From JAHTBL01 sp038532735 (GTDB lineage Bacteria > Pseudomonadota > Alphaproteobacteria > Rhodobacterales > Rhodobacteraceae): a DNA stretch of 64,000 nt. The notes under the pieces are model-generated. The model saw only the letters and a list, made by a program, of their open reading frames with translations, was not told the origin of the DNA and did no database searches. Made by a program: the position numbers and the translations under genes. Below are positions 1 through 8,145 of the stretch, piece after piece. Location: contig JBCBAC010000001.1 in assembly GCA_038532735.1 (NCBI GenBank), positions 62,001 to 126,000 of the forward strand, given 5' to 3'. Each line of letters begins with the position of its first letter. The stretch's first letter is position 1.

Positions 1-23
1 GTGCTTGGTCCTTGGACTTTCCG

Positions 24-42
24 AATGTTAGCGGCTAACATT
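24..42. promoter_or_regulatory. LacI-family operator palindrome
   Basis: AATGTTAGC-G-GCTAACATT is a perfect inverted repeat with 9-base half-sites and a single central base. It lies 30 bases before the start of the LacI-type regulator gene. The T-G-T-T-A-G-C / G-C-T-A-A-C-A core is the usual form of operators for the GntR (gluconate) branch of the LacI family. Autoregulation, or control of a divergent gene outside the left edge, is inferred. Confidence 0.75.
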
Positions 43-71
43 TGTAAAAGATCTGCAGATGAAAGACCCAA

Positions 72-1106
72 ATGGCTCCCAATGATATGAAACGCCCGCT
101 GACCCTTCGTGATGTATCGGAGGCCTCTGGCGTGAGTGAGATGACCGTCAGCCGGGTGCTCCGTAATCGCGGGGATGTCAGTGCGGCAACACGGGAAAAA
201 GTCCTCGAAGCGGCGAAAACGCTGGGTTATGTGCCCAACAAGATCGCGGGCGCGCTGGCCTCGCAGCGGGTCAATCTTGTGGCGGTGATTATCCCCTCGA
301 TGTCCAACATGGTCTTTCCCGAAGTCATGACTGGTATCTCGGAGGTGCTGGATGAGACGCCTTTGCAGCCCGTTGTCGGGGTCACACATTATTCCCAAGA
401 CAAGGAAGAGGCCGTCCTTTACGAGATGCTGTCTTGGCGGCCCTCGGGGATCATCATTGCGGGTCTTGAGCATTCCGATGCCAGTCGCGCAATGCTGAAA
501 GCCTCGGGCATTCCGGTGGTTGAGATCATGGATGTCGACGGAACACCCATCGACAGCATGGTGGGTATTTCGCACCGCCGCGCCGGGCGCAAGATGGCGC
601 AACAGATCGCGAAAGCAGGCTTTCAGAATATCGGTTTCATGGGCACGAAAATGCCCCTCGATCACCGGGCGCGGAAGCGCTTTGAAGGGCTGATCGAGGG
701 GCTCGCGAAGCATGGCCTCGAAGTGCAGGAGAAAGACTTCTACGATGGCGGGTCTGCGCTGGCCAAGGGGCGCGAGATGACGCAAGCGATGCTTGAGCGC
801 AACGAAGAGCTCGATTTTCTGTATTATTCCAACGACATGATCGGTGCGGGCGGGTTGCTTTACCTGCTGGAACAAGGCGTGAAGATCCCACAAGAGATCG
901 GGCTGGCCGGGTTCAACGATGTCGAATTGCTGCAAGGCTTGCCGCGCAAACTGGCCACGATGGACAGTTGCCGTCTTGAGATCGGGCGCGCCGCAGCCCA
1001 GATCATTGCGGACCGGTGTGATAATCCACAGGCCGAACCTGGACAGGTGATCGAGCTTTCGCCAAAGGTCAGCTTTGGCGATACGCTGCGTCGAACAAAA
1101 GGTTAG
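72..1106 (+). CDS. LacI-family transcriptional regulator (gluconate-repressor-like)
   Basis: This is a 344-residue one-component repressor. The N-terminal helix-turn-helix (about residues 11-60, LRDVSEASGVSEMTVSRVLR) is the classical LacI DNA-binding headpiece with its hinge helix (ALASQRV). A periplasmic-binding-protein-like sensor domain follows (about 67-340) with the conserved start VAVIIPSMSN and the late motif GLAGFND. Length and motifs fit the GntR/GntR-like subgroup that responds to sugar acids such as gluconate. The effector cannot be read from the sequence. A perfect LacI-type palindrome lies just upstream, so autoregulation is likely. The regulated sugar genes are not in this window and may lie to the left. 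Confidence 0.88.
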   Translation: MAPNDMKRPLTLRDVSEASGVSEMTVSRVLRNRGDVSAATREKVLEAAKTLGYVPNKIAGALASQRVNLVAVIIPSMSNMVFPEVMTGISEVLDETPLQPVVGVTHYSQDKEEAVLYEMLSWRPSGIIIAGLEHSDASRAMLKASGIPVVEIMDVDGTPIDSMVGISHRRAGRKMAQQIAKAGFQNIGFMGTKMPLDHRARKRFEGLIEGLAKHGLEVQEKDFYDGGSALAKGREMTQAMLERNEELDFLYYSNDMIGAGGLLYLLEQGVKIPQEIGLAGFNDVELLQGLPRKLATMDSCRLEIGRAAAQIIADRCDNPQAEPGQVIELSPKVSFGDTLRRTKG

Positions 1107-1166
1107 CGCCGTGGACAGCGCGCGCGCTTTGGTATTTAAGCCCGCCGAACAAAGAGACTCTATGCC

Positions 1167-1883
1167 ATGACCGCCGTTTCCATCGTGATCCCAATGAAAA
1201 ACGAGGCTGGCAATGTCGCGTCCGTTGTGGCCGAGATTGCCGAGGCCTGTGCAGAGGTCGCCTACGAGATTATTATCGTGGATGATGGCTCGACCGATGG
1301 CACCGGCGACATCGCGCGCGGGCTGGATCATCCAGTGCGCGTTCTGCGCAATGACCGTTCGGGTGGGCAAAGCGCAGCCGTGCATAGCGGTGTTCTGGTG
1401 GCCAAGGCTGACGTGATCTGCACCTTGGATGGCGACGGCCAGAACCCACCGTCCGAGCTGCCCAAGCTCTACAAACCGCTGCTAGCGGACACCGAGAACC
1501 GGGTGGGGCTGGTGGCCGGACAACGCGTCGACCGGCAGGACACCAACGCCAAGAAATGGGCCTCCAAGGCCGCCAATAAGCTGCGCTCTGCCATTCTGAA
1601 TGATGGCACGCGGGATACAGGCTGCGGGCTCAAAGGGTTCCGCCGGGACGCCTTCCTGCGGCTACCGTTCTTCAACCATATGCACCGCTACTTGCCTGCG
1701 CTTTTCAAACGTGATGGGTGGGAGGTTGTTCTGGTCGACGTCAGCCACCGCGAGCGCGCGGCGGGCAGCAGCAACTACACCAATCTGCAGCGCGCTTTCG
1801 TCGGGATTTGGGACCTCATGGGGGTCGCTTGGCTGATCCGCCGCCGCAAGACTGCAACGCCAACGGAGGTCAGCGATGGATAG
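1167..1883 (+). CDS. Glycosyltransferase family 2 (dolichol-phosphate mannosyltransferase-like)
   Basis: This 238-residue cytoplasmic GT-A enzyme resembles DPM1/polyprenyl-phosphate sugar transferases. It opens with a nucleotide-sugar binding strand (SIVIPMKNE), then the DDGSTDGT motif near residue 40 and a DGDGQNPP metal-binding motif near residue 90. It should load a sugar from a nucleotide donor onto a polyprenyl phosphate at the inner membrane face. The next gene (LAB_N) overlaps its 3' end by 8 bases, and the one after is a GT-C transferase. The three therefore look like one lipid-linked sugar transfer operon. Donor sugar and final acceptor are not determined. Confidence 0.85.
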   Translation: MTAVSIVIPMKNEAGNVASVVAEIAEACAEVAYEIIIVDDGSTDGTGDIARGLDHPVRVLRNDRSGGQSAAVHSGVLVAKADVICTLDGDGQNPPSELPKLYKPLLADTENRVGLVAGQRVDRQDTNAKKWASKAANKLRSAILNDGTRDTGCGLKGFRRDAFLRLPFFNHMHRYLPALFKRDGWEVVLVDVSHRERAAGSSNYTNLQRAFVGIWDLMGVAWLIRRRKTATPTEVSDG

Positions 1884-2181
1884 CGTCTTTGCGTGGCTCA
1901 AGGTCGACAGCTATCTGGAGTTTTGGTGGGTTGCCTTTGGCCTCTTTGGTCAACTGCTATTCACCGGGCGGTTTCTGGTTCAATGGATTGCGTCCGAGCG
2001 GGCGAAGCGATCCGTTGTGCCCATCGCGTTCTGGTATTTCTCCATCGGGGGCGGTTTGATCTTGCTGGCCTATGCGATCTACCGACAGGATCCCGTTTTC
2101 ATCCTGGGCCAATCGATGGGCCTGTTCATCTACCTCAGAAACCTATGGCTGATCCGTGTCGAACGTCGCCTCGACACCTGA
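1876..2181 (+). CDS. Lipid A biosynthesis N-terminal (LAB_N) domain membrane protein
   Basis: This 101-residue protein is made almost entirely of three membrane helices (about residues 16-36, 47-67 and 73-93), with the LAB_N hallmarks GQLLFTGRFLVQW and the FWYFS stretch. LAB_N proteins accompany polyprenyl-phosphate sugar transferases and GT-C enzymes that modify lipid A or other envelope glycolipids, probably helping to move the lipid-linked sugar. It overlaps the preceding glycosyltransferase by 8 bases and the following GT39 gene by 26 bases, so translation is coupled. Confidence 0.85.
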   Translation: MDSVFAWLKVDSYLEFWWVAFGLFGQLLFTGRFLVQWIASERAKRSVVPIAFWYFSIGGGLILLAYAIYRQDPVFILGQSMGLFIYLRNLWLIRVERRLDT

Positions 2182-3610
2182 TCGCGCTTGGTTGAAACCC
2201 GTCCTCTGGGGCGTGGGGCTGCTGACGCTCTACCGGGTTTTTGCGCTTTGGTGGGGGCAACTCGATCTGTTCGTGGACGAGGCACAATATTGGTTTTGGG
2301 GTCAGGAGCTGGCCTTCGGCTATTACTCCAAGCCTCCGATGATCGGCTGGGTCATTCGCGCTTTTGTAGAAGCCGGTGGAAGCGACGCCGCTTTCTGGAT
2401 TCGCCTCCCGGCGCCGCTGTTTCATGCCGCTACTGCATTGATCCTCGGCGCCATCGCGCGGGAGCATTTGGGCCACCGCGCCGCCATCGCGACAGCCCTG
2501 GGATACATCACACTTCCAGTGATAGCTGTTGGCTCGACACTGATCTCGACCGATACGATCATGTTCCCGTTTCTGGCGCTCGCTCTGGGCGGCTATCTGC
2601 GCCTCGTCATCGCACCATCGCGGAACCTGGCCCTGTTTACCGGAGCGATGCTGGGGCTGGCATTCCTGTCAAAATACGCCGCGATCTACTATGTGCTTTG
2701 CGCAGGCATCGTGGCTTTGGCGCTTCCCCTCGAACGGCTCCGGCTGCGCGATTACGGGCTGATCCTATTGGCCTTTGTTATCACGATCTCGCCCAATATC
2801 CTGTGGAATGTCGCAAACGGGTTTTCGACCCTGCAGCACACAGCCGATAACGCCGATTGGGTGCGTGATCCCAGCACGCGGGCTGGATTGAACCTGATCG
2901 GATTGACAGAGTTCTTTGCCGCACAGTTTGCCGTTATGGGGCCGCTGGTCTTCGCGGCATTGCTGACAATGGGCTGGCACGCCATCCGCGGGCAATTGAC
3001 GCTTGTTCAGGTCACGCTCCTGCTGTTTGCCCTGCCCATCATCGCGGTCGTCTGCGTCCAGGCGCTGTTGTCAGAGGCTTACGCAAACTGGGCCGCAGCT
3101 GCGTCGGTTGCCGGGGTCGTGGCCGTGATGTCTTGGTTGATCGACCGGCCGGGTTGGCTGCGCGTGTCGTTCTGGATCAATGGTGCGGTCAGTGTGATCC
3201 TGCCAATCCTGACACTTTTTGCAGGTAGCCTCACGCTCAATGGTAAGACCCTTCTCTTTGAGCGTTATGTCGGGTTAGACGAGATGTCGGAACAGATTTT
3301 CGAGGTTGCCGAGCAAGCCGGTCAAGACGTGATCGTTGCCTCGAACAGGGATATCCTGGCGAATCTGTTCTACACCGCCAAAGGACGTGACTTCACGATC
3401 TACGCTGCCCCGGTCGAGGGACGCGCGCCGCACCACTACGCATTAAAGCATCCTTATGATGGCGACGACGCAACGGTTCTTTACGTGCAAAAGCAAGGTC
3501 GATCCCGGCCCTGCCCCACCGATACGATCATCCCGATTATCGGCAAAGTCGGCAAATACGAGACGCGGCCCTACCGGGCGTTGATCATCGAAGGCGCTTG
3601 CCTGAAATAG
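2156..3610 (+). CDS. GT-C glycosyltransferase, family 39 / ArnT-like
   Basis: This is a 484-residue polytopic inner-membrane protein of the PMT/ArnT type. The first extracytoplasmic loop carries the catalytic acidic pair (FVDEAQYW, Asp41-Glu42), and about ten further hydrophobic segments follow. Such enzymes transfer a sugar from a polyprenyl-phosphate donor to an acceptor such as lipid A or protein in the periplasm. The GTG start at 2156 overlaps the LAB_N gene. A later start would lose part of the first cytoplasmic segment only. It is the last gene of the three-gene operon and is separated by only three bases from a convergent gene. Confidence 0.85.
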   Translation: MSNVASTPDRAWLKPVLWGVGLLTLYRVFALWWGQLDLFVDEAQYWFWGQELAFGYYSKPPMIGWVIRAFVEAGGSDAAFWIRLPAPLFHAATALILGAIAREHLGHRAAIATALGYITLPVIAVGSTLISTDTIMFPFLALALGGYLRLVIAPSRNLALFTGAMLGLAFLSKYAAIYYVLCAGIVALALPLERLRLRDYGLILLAFVITISPNILWNVANGFSTLQHTADNADWVRDPSTRAGLNLIGLTEFFAAQFAVMGPLVFAALLTMGWHAIRGQLTLVQVTLLLFALPIIAVVCVQALLSEAYANWAAAASVAGVVAVMSWLIDRPGWLRVSFWINGAVSVILPILTLFAGSLTLNGKTLLFERYVGLDEMSEQIFEVAEQAGQDVIVASNRDILANLFYTAKGRDFTIYAAPVEGRAPHHYALKHPYDGDDATVLYVQKQGRSRPCPTDTIIPIIGKVGKYETRPYRALIIEGACLK

Positions 3611-3613
3611 GGT

Positions 3614-4810
3614 CTAGATTACCCCGTCTGCGCGCAGCGTGGCAAGATCCTCTTTGCTCAGACCAAGTGCGCTCAACACATCGTCTGTGTCAGCCCCCAA
3701 GGCAGGGGGCGGTGTCTCAACGCTCAGTGGTTTGCCGTCGATCCGGGCCCCGGCCCGCACAACGGTCGCGCCCGCAGGCACTCCGGGCACATCATCAAAC
3801 TGCGCAAGAAACCCCCGATCAGCGATCTGCGGATGCGACAGGATCTCCGGCACGCTCATCACCTCGCCGGTGGGCACGCCGATTGCGTTCAGCTCACGCA
3901 CCCAATGCGCGGCAGATTGCGTGACCAACACCGTCTCAAGCTCAGCCGTGAGCCGCAAACGATTGGCCTTGCGGTTCTCCCGCGTGGCGAAATCGGGATC
4001 ACTCAGCAGCTCCTCACGCCCCAGATGGCGCGCAAGGTTCTCCCACTGACTGTCTCGGTTCGCAGCGATGTTGATATGCCCATCGGCCACCCGAAATGTC
4101 CCAGACGGGGCTGAGGTTGGGTTCTCATTGCCATTCTGCCGCGGGGCAACCCCGGCAATCAGATGGTTGGAAATCGCCCAACCCATCGTCGCTAAAGTCG
4201 CCTCCAGCATCGACACATCAATGACGCAGCCGCGGGGGGAGGCGTTGAGCGCCGCGCAGATGGCCATCGCCGCAGTGAGCCCGCCTACCGTGTCTGCCAC
4301 CGGATATCCCGCGCGCAAGGGCCCACCGTCCGGTTGCCCGGTCACGGACATCACGCCGGACACCCCCTGCACAATCTGGTCATAGGCGGGGCGGTCACGC
4401 CAAGGGCCGTCCTGCCCAAAACCGGAAATAGCGGCATAAATCAGCGTCGGGTTCTCGCCCCGCAAAACGTCCGGACCAAGACCAAGCCGGTCCATCACTC
4501 CGGGGCGATAATTCTCGACCAGAACATCGGCACCGCGCACCAACTGCTTGAGCAGATCCACACCGCGCGGGTCCTTCAGGTTCAACGTAACGGACGCCTT
4601 CCCTGCATTCTGCGCCAGGAACGAAACACCCATATCGACGGCATTCAATGCCGCATCAGCGCCCAATTGGCGCGCCAGATCGCCGCCGCCAGGACGCTCG
4701 ATCTTGATGACTTCCGCCCCCAGATGAGCAAGCTGATGGCAACAGAACGGACCGGCAAGAACATTGGTCAGATCAAGCACCCGCACGCCGGACAGCACAG
4801 CATTAGTCAT
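3614..4810 (-). CDS. Family III CoA-transferase (CaiB/BaiF type)
   Basis: This 398-residue cytoplasmic enzyme is of the formyl-CoA transferase/CaiB fold. It begins with the typical LSGVRVLDLTNVLAGP stretch and carries VKIERPGGGD, SVTLNLKDPRG and VLVENYRPGVMDRLGLG. The catalytic aspartate of this family is expected in the YPVADTVGG segment near residue 170. It moves CoA between an acyl-CoA and a free carboxylic acid. The substrate cannot be told, and no acyl-CoA pathway genes adjoin it. It is monocistronic and convergent with the GT39 gene. Confidence 0.85.
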   Translation of the reverse strand: MTNAVLSGVRVLDLTNVLAGPFCCHQLAHLGAEVIKIERPGGGDLARQLGADAALNAVDMGVSFLAQNAGKASVTLNLKDPRGVDLLKQLVRGADVLVENYRPGVMDRLGLGPDVLRGENPTLIYAAISGFGQDGPWRDRPAYDQIVQGVSGVMSVTGQPDGGPLRAGYPVADTVGGLTAAMAICAALNASPRGCVIDVSMLEATLATMGWAISNHLIAGVAPRQNGNENPTSAPSGTFRVADGHINIAANRDSQWENLARHLGREELLSDPDFATRENRKANRLRLTAELETVLVTQSAAHWVRELNAIGVPTGEVMSVPEILSHPQIADRGFLAQFDDVPGVPAGATVVRAGARIDGKPLSVETPPPALGADTDDVLSALGLSKEDLATLRADGVI

Positions 4811-4880
4811 GGCATTCCCCCCAATCTTCTTCAGGCGACGCTAGGCCAAGAGCGCATCAGCGTCCAACCGACAATTTGTC

Positions 4881-4895
4881 TGACTATTTTTATCA
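4881..4895. promoter_or_regulatory. Iron-rhodo-box (TGA-N9-TCA)
   Basis: TGACTATTTTTATCA matches the TGA-N9-TCA pattern described for iron-regulated promoters of Rhodobacterales. It lies about 107 bases upstream of the small ORF/hemP transcript. Its position before a hemin-uptake gene makes iron-responsive control likely. Confidence 0.6.
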
Positions 4896-5002
4896 GGATT
4901 GACGCGCATCCCGCTTTTCCTTATCGTCAAAGCCTCAACAGAATCCATCCAAGCCACCCTGCGTTCAGGTCAGCCCGGAGCCATCGCGCAACAGGAGAGA
5001 CC

Positions 5003-5122
5003 ATGACCATGCCGATGACCCGCCGCCTTTGGCGCGCTTTCATCGAGGCCACCCACACAGGCCTCTGCCCGACAGAACGCCGCTTGGCCCGCAGTCTGGA
5101 CCGGATCGAAACATGGGGATGA
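5003..5122 (+). CDS. Small ORF (39 aa) translationally coupled to hemP
   Basis: An ATG at 5003 is preceded by a good ribosome site (AGGAGAG) and opens a 39-codon frame rich in Arg. It starts MTMPMTRRLWRAF and ends SLDRIETWG. Its stop (TGA) overlaps one of the clustered start codons of hemP in an ATGA junction. The coupling and the iron-rhodo-box upstream suggest a short iron-responsive co-translated peptide. No domain is recognised. It could instead be only a leader that delivers ribosomes to hemP. Confidence 0.45.
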   Translation: MTMPMTRRLWRAFIEATHTGLCPTERRLARSLDRIETWG

Positions 5123-5286
5123 TGATGACAGCAACCCCCGCCCCCAGGCCGCAACTGGTTGATGAAACACCCAGCTACGATGCTCAGGACCTCACCGGAC
5201 AGGATGGGTTGGCGCGTATCGTGCTGAAGGATCAGATCTACACATTGCGGATTACCCGTGCAGGAAAACTGATCCTGACAAAATAG
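5113..5286 (+). CDS. hemP: Hemin uptake protein HemP/HmuP
   Basis: This small protein of about 57 residues has a C-terminal half (GLARIVLKDQIYTLRITRAG then KLILTK) matching the HemP/HmuP family, small proteins tied to haem-uptake gene expression in alpha- and beta-proteobacteria. Four in-frame ATG codons cluster at 5113-5127, so the exact start is uncertain. The one at 5125 or 5113 is most likely because of the ATGA overlap with the upstream small ORF. No haem receptor or transporter genes adjoin it. An iron-rhodo-box lies upstream of the transcript and a strong terminator follows. Confidence 0.8.
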   Translation: MGMMMTATPAPRPQLVDETPSYDAQDLTGQDGLARIVLKDQIYTLRITRAGKLILTK

Positions 5287-5308
5287 GCGCAATACATTTG
5301 ACAAAACA

Positions 5309-5352
5309 AAACACCAGCAGGCGAGAAAACACGTGCTGGTGTTTGTTTTTTC
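5309..5352 (+). terminator. Rho-independent terminator after hemP
   Basis: A perfect 11-base stem (AAACACCAGCA pairing with TGCTGGTGTTT) is followed by a T-rich run (TGTTTTTT). It lies 22 bases after the hemP stop. Confidence 0.85.
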
Positions 5353-5398
5353 TCAGCGCATCAGGAAGATGCAGCTTCGGCCTTAACGGCTCGGGCGC

Positions 5399-5869
5399 TT
5401 AGCGCAGGTGAGCGCGCAACATCCAGGCAAACTTCTCGTGAGTCTGACCGCGCGCAATGCACAGATCCTCAGTCAAAGTATCGCCATGCTCGGCAGCCAA
5501 CTCGCCCGCTCCCGCCAGCGTGGCGGCCAAGGTCATTTGCGCATCCATCATCGTCTTGATCATGGTTTTGTCGTCGGCATGCCCGTCATGCTCGCCCACT
5601 TTGGAGCGCTCCAGCATCCCGGCCAGCATACCCTCCGCGTGCGCATCAAGCGCTTTGATACGCTCGGCCAGATCATCCTGAGCCGTGAAGTGATCCTCGT
5701 AGATTTCCTGAAACAGGGCGTGCAGCGGGCCAAAACCCATGCCTGTAACGTTCCAGTGAAAGTTCTGTGCCAGCATTGTCGTGATAGCCGTTTCGGCAAC
5801 TGACTGATTCAAAGCATCCGCGATCGCCGTATTGGCGTCGGGGCTCAAATTTGCAGCAGTCTGTGTCAT
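5399..5869 (-). CDS. dps: Dps family ferritin-like DNA-protection protein
   Basis: This 156-residue four-helix ferritin-like protein is of the Dps type. It carries the ferroxidase signature NFHWNVTG near residue 36 and the LHALFQEIYEDHFTAQDDLAERIKALD pattern shortened here (about residues 49-75), whose His, Asp and Glu residues form the inter-subunit iron site. Dps dodecamers oxidise and store Fe(II) and shield DNA from peroxide damage in the cytoplasm. A perfect ICE (Irr) palindrome lies about 90 bases upstream of the start, indicating iron-responsive control. The gene is monocistronic. Confidence 0.9.
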   Translation of the reverse strand: MTQTAANLSPDANTAIADALNQSVAETAITTMLAQNFHWNVTGMGFGPLHALFQEIYEDHFTAQDDLAERIKALDAHAEGMLAGMLERSKVGEHDGHADDKTMIKTMMDAQMTLAATLAGAGELAAEHGDTLTEDLCIARGQTHEKFAWMLRAHLR

Positions 5870-5960
5870 CGTTGTGTCCTCGTCATTGATTTAGCTGGCT
5901 CGCAGATGCTGGCTCGCATCATCAATAGATAAGCGGGTTCAGCAGAAAGCCAAGAAGAAG

Positions 5961-5977
5961 TTTAGAATTATTCTAAA
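5961..5977. promoter_or_regulatory. Iron control element (Irr box) upstream of dps
   Basis: TTTAGAATTATTCTAAA is a perfect palindrome (8-base halves around one T) and fits the ICE consensus TTTAGAA-N3-TTCTAAA recognised by Irr in alphaproteobacteria. It lies upstream of dps, which is read to the left, and overlaps the last codon region of the hypothetical gene that ends at 5973. Confidence 0.75.
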
Positions 5978-6395
5978 ACTGAAGTTGAGCGAGCAAGGAC
6001 AGTATCATTCGATGTACGTATTTCGGCAGGCGCGAGCTGAGGAGGAAAGCCGCACTTTCGCGATCCCCAACGCGCTGCGCCTCAATCAGGGACAGCAACC
6101 ACGCCTCGTCAAAAGATGCGACATGCACCGTGGGATTGAAGACCACCGGCGCTTGACCCCAGGCCTCGCGCAGCAACTGCACCAGCGTCGTCGCCAAAGT
6201 CTGGCGCTGCTGGGCAATGCCGCAGCCGACCGCAGCACATACACATGGCCCGTGCACACGACGCGATACGAGTGAGGCCCGCAACAAGTGGCGCAACGAT
6301 ACCAGCGTTACGCGCTGCGCTTCATCTACGCGCACAGTGCGCGGGGCGGACGGTGTTATAACGGGCGAGGCTAGGGGGACAGCACGTAATGCCAT
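5973..6395 (-). CDS. Conserved hypothetical protein (140 aa)
   Basis: I do not recognise a named domain. The 140-residue product is basic and alanine/leucine-rich. Its middle is cysteine-containing (GPCVCAAVGCG near residues 49-59). The C-terminal part (FDEAWLLSLIEAQRVGDRES through RLPKYVHRMILSLLAQL) reads like a true folded helical region. The codon pattern looks like real coding sequence, but no clear Shine-Dalgarno site is seen. The stop codon lies inside the ICE box of dps, so it is read in the same direction, just upstream of that promoter. Confidence 0.5.
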   Translation of the reverse strand: MALRAVPLASPVITPSAPRTVRVDEAQRVTLVSLRHLLRASLVSRRVHGPCVCAAVGCGIAQQRQTLATTLVQLLREAWGQAPVVFNPTVHVASFDEAWLLSLIEAQRVGDRESAAFLLSSRLPKYVHRMILSLLAQLQF

Positions 6396-6553
6396 ATCGG
6401 GCGTCTTTCCAACTGTATTCCTGATGAAAATAATAAGTTTTCTAAGATTCGCATAGCGGCCCGGTGACGCATGCGTTCAAAACCCTTAAAAAAAGGGATT
6501 GCATAGGTATTCAATGAGAGTAGTCTTGACCCTGAAGAATACGGAGAGACACG

Positions 6554-7519
6554 ATGACCCCCGCAGAAATGGAAGCTCGCATCGTACGGTATGGCGATCT
6601 TGTGCCCTGTAAGACCGCCTTTATCGATGCGCACACACCCGGAAGCGATCAGAAAGAGAACTTCACGATCATCGGAGGCGGTGTGTCGGAAAGTGCGGAT
6701 CAGCATGTCCATATCCGCGACACGCCCGGTTTCAATATTGGTGCGGCGGGGCAGCCTCCGAAATGCCGGAACTCCCTACACAATCACTCCACAGCCGAGG
6801 TGTTTTTTGTACTCAAGGGCCGTTGGCGGTTCTTTTGGGGGCGCTGGGGCACCGCTGGCGAAGTGGTGCTTGAGGAAGGCGATATTTTCAACATTCCCAC
6901 CGGCATCTTCCGCGGGTTCGAGAATATTGGCACCGATTACGGAATGATCATGGCGATCCTTGGCGGCGACGATGCAGGTGGCGGGGTCCTCTGGGCGCCG
7001 CAAGTGATTGAAGACGCAGCCGACCACGGCTTGGTTCTAGGCGAGAACGGCAAGCTCTATGATACCAAGAAGGGAGAGGCTTTGCCGGAGGGCGTCGCGC
7101 CAATGCAGTTGCTGGACCAAGCCGTGCTGGACCGGATGCCAGAGCCATCAACGGCAGAGGTGATCCCGAACTACGTTGCGCGGTATTGGGACATGATGGC
7201 GCTGGCAGATCGGCAGCCCGCAGACGTTATATCAGAGACCGGCATGCTGCGCGACAAGCCCGGTTTCACGGTTGAACTCTTGGCGCGCAGTTCGATCCCG
7301 GATGACAGCTACAACACGGAGCGGCACGAGGTGCTCATGCCCATCCGCGGGCATTGGAAGTTGACCTATGATGGAGGGGAAACTGTCTTGAACCCCGGCG
7401 ACACATGCGCTGTGCCCCCTGGTGTTTCGCGCAGCCTCAAACCGTCCATGACGGGGGAGGCGAGCCTTTACCGGATCCGGAACACGGATGATCCTGCCGG
7501 TCCGACGATGCCGCTCTAG
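6554..7519 (+). CDS. Double-cupin protein (gentisate-dioxygenase-like)
   Basis: This 321-residue protein has two cupin barrels. The first (about residues 70-135) carries the metal-binding pattern LHNHSTAEVFFVLKGRWRF, with two His and one Glu, and GDIFNIPTGIFRGFEN. The second (about 225-305) carries RHEVLMPIRGHWKLTYDG and GDTCAVPPGVSRSLKP, with a weaker metal site. The arrangement recalls gentisate 1,2-dioxygenase and related bicupins, but no aromatic pathway genes adjoin it. A dioxygenase, isomerase or sensor role is possible. The start follows a GGAGAG ribosome site. Confidence 0.7.
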   Translation: MTPAEMEARIVRYGDLVPCKTAFIDAHTPGSDQKENFTIIGGGVSESADQHVHIRDTPGFNIGAAGQPPKCRNSLHNHSTAEVFFVLKGRWRFFWGRWGTAGEVVLEEGDIFNIPTGIFRGFENIGTDYGMIMAILGGDDAGGGVLWAPQVIEDAADHGLVLGENGKLYDTKKGEALPEGVAPMQLLDQAVLDRMPEPSTAEVIPNYVARYWDMMALADRQPADVISETGMLRDKPGFTVELLARSSIPDDSYNTERHEVLMPIRGHWKLTYDGGETVLNPGDTCAVPPGVSRSLKPSMTGEASLYRIRNTDDPAGPTMPL

Positions 7520-7522
7520 GAG

Positions 7523-7729
7523 TTAAATGAATCCGAGCCGGCCCAGCGCATTACGGGCCTGCTCGCTTTCCTTGGGGGTGCCATCGAGCAGGGATGTATT
7601 CAGGCTTTTCACGACAGCGCTGAGCTTGTGATCCGCAATTTGCCCCCGCAATAATGTCATGAGCTGGTCATCTTGCATCTGCAAAATGGTACTCGCGAGG
7701 TCTTGTTCGACCTTCTCCAAATTCGTCAT
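7523..7729 (-). CDS. Small hypothetical protein (68 aa)
   Basis: This is a 68-residue, mostly helical, soluble protein (starts MTNLEKVEQDLASTILQMQD). No domain is recognised. The start has a purine-rich GGGGA site seven bases upstream. It ends three bases from the convergent cupin gene. The balanced, non-shadow composition supports it as real; function unknown. Confidence 0.5.
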   Translation of the reverse strand: MTNLEKVEQDLASTILQMQDDQLMTLLRGQIADHKLSAVVKSLNTSLLDGTPKESEQARNALGRLGFI

Positions 7730-8145
7730 GGCAGTCCCCAGATTATGTCGCAGGCCCCTAATTTCTGGCAGGCCAACCGATTCTCACCAAACGATTTCTT
7801 CGTATGTGAGGACAGCGCCGGGTCCGGGCAGCGGAGTCTCCAAACACGTGATCGCTACCCCATCAGGTTGAAGGCATTTTAGTTTCAAAGGCTTGGCTGC
7901 AGCATCAACCGAAGCGCTCAAAAAAGATGCATTAACTTATCCACAAGCAGACCGCGCGCGACCAAATCGCCTAAAAATGAGGCATTCACCCACATTCCGC
8001 TCCAAGCCAAAGCGACTACATCTCGCGCTTCGCCAACCTATTGCGCGCCCATAAAAGTGGCCGCAAAAACACCGCCGCGCGCCTGATGATTGAAAACACA
8101 CGGTAAAACCTGTTTCTGCCTCCGCTTGTGTGCTTGTTTAGCCTC
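7730..8145. other. Intergenic region, about 400 bases, no gene seen
   Basis: No convincing coding frame, RNA gene or terminator was found here. It holds one consensus DnaA-type nonamer (TTATCCACA, 7938-7946), probably by chance, and must contain the promoters of the small hypothetical gene and of the sugar phosphorylase. Confidence 0.5.

Noticed and set aside
7938..7946. Perfect DnaA box TTATCCACA as a sign of a replication origin
   Set aside because: Only a single copy, no AT-rich unwinding element, no dnaA, dnaN, repABC or parAB genes nearby.
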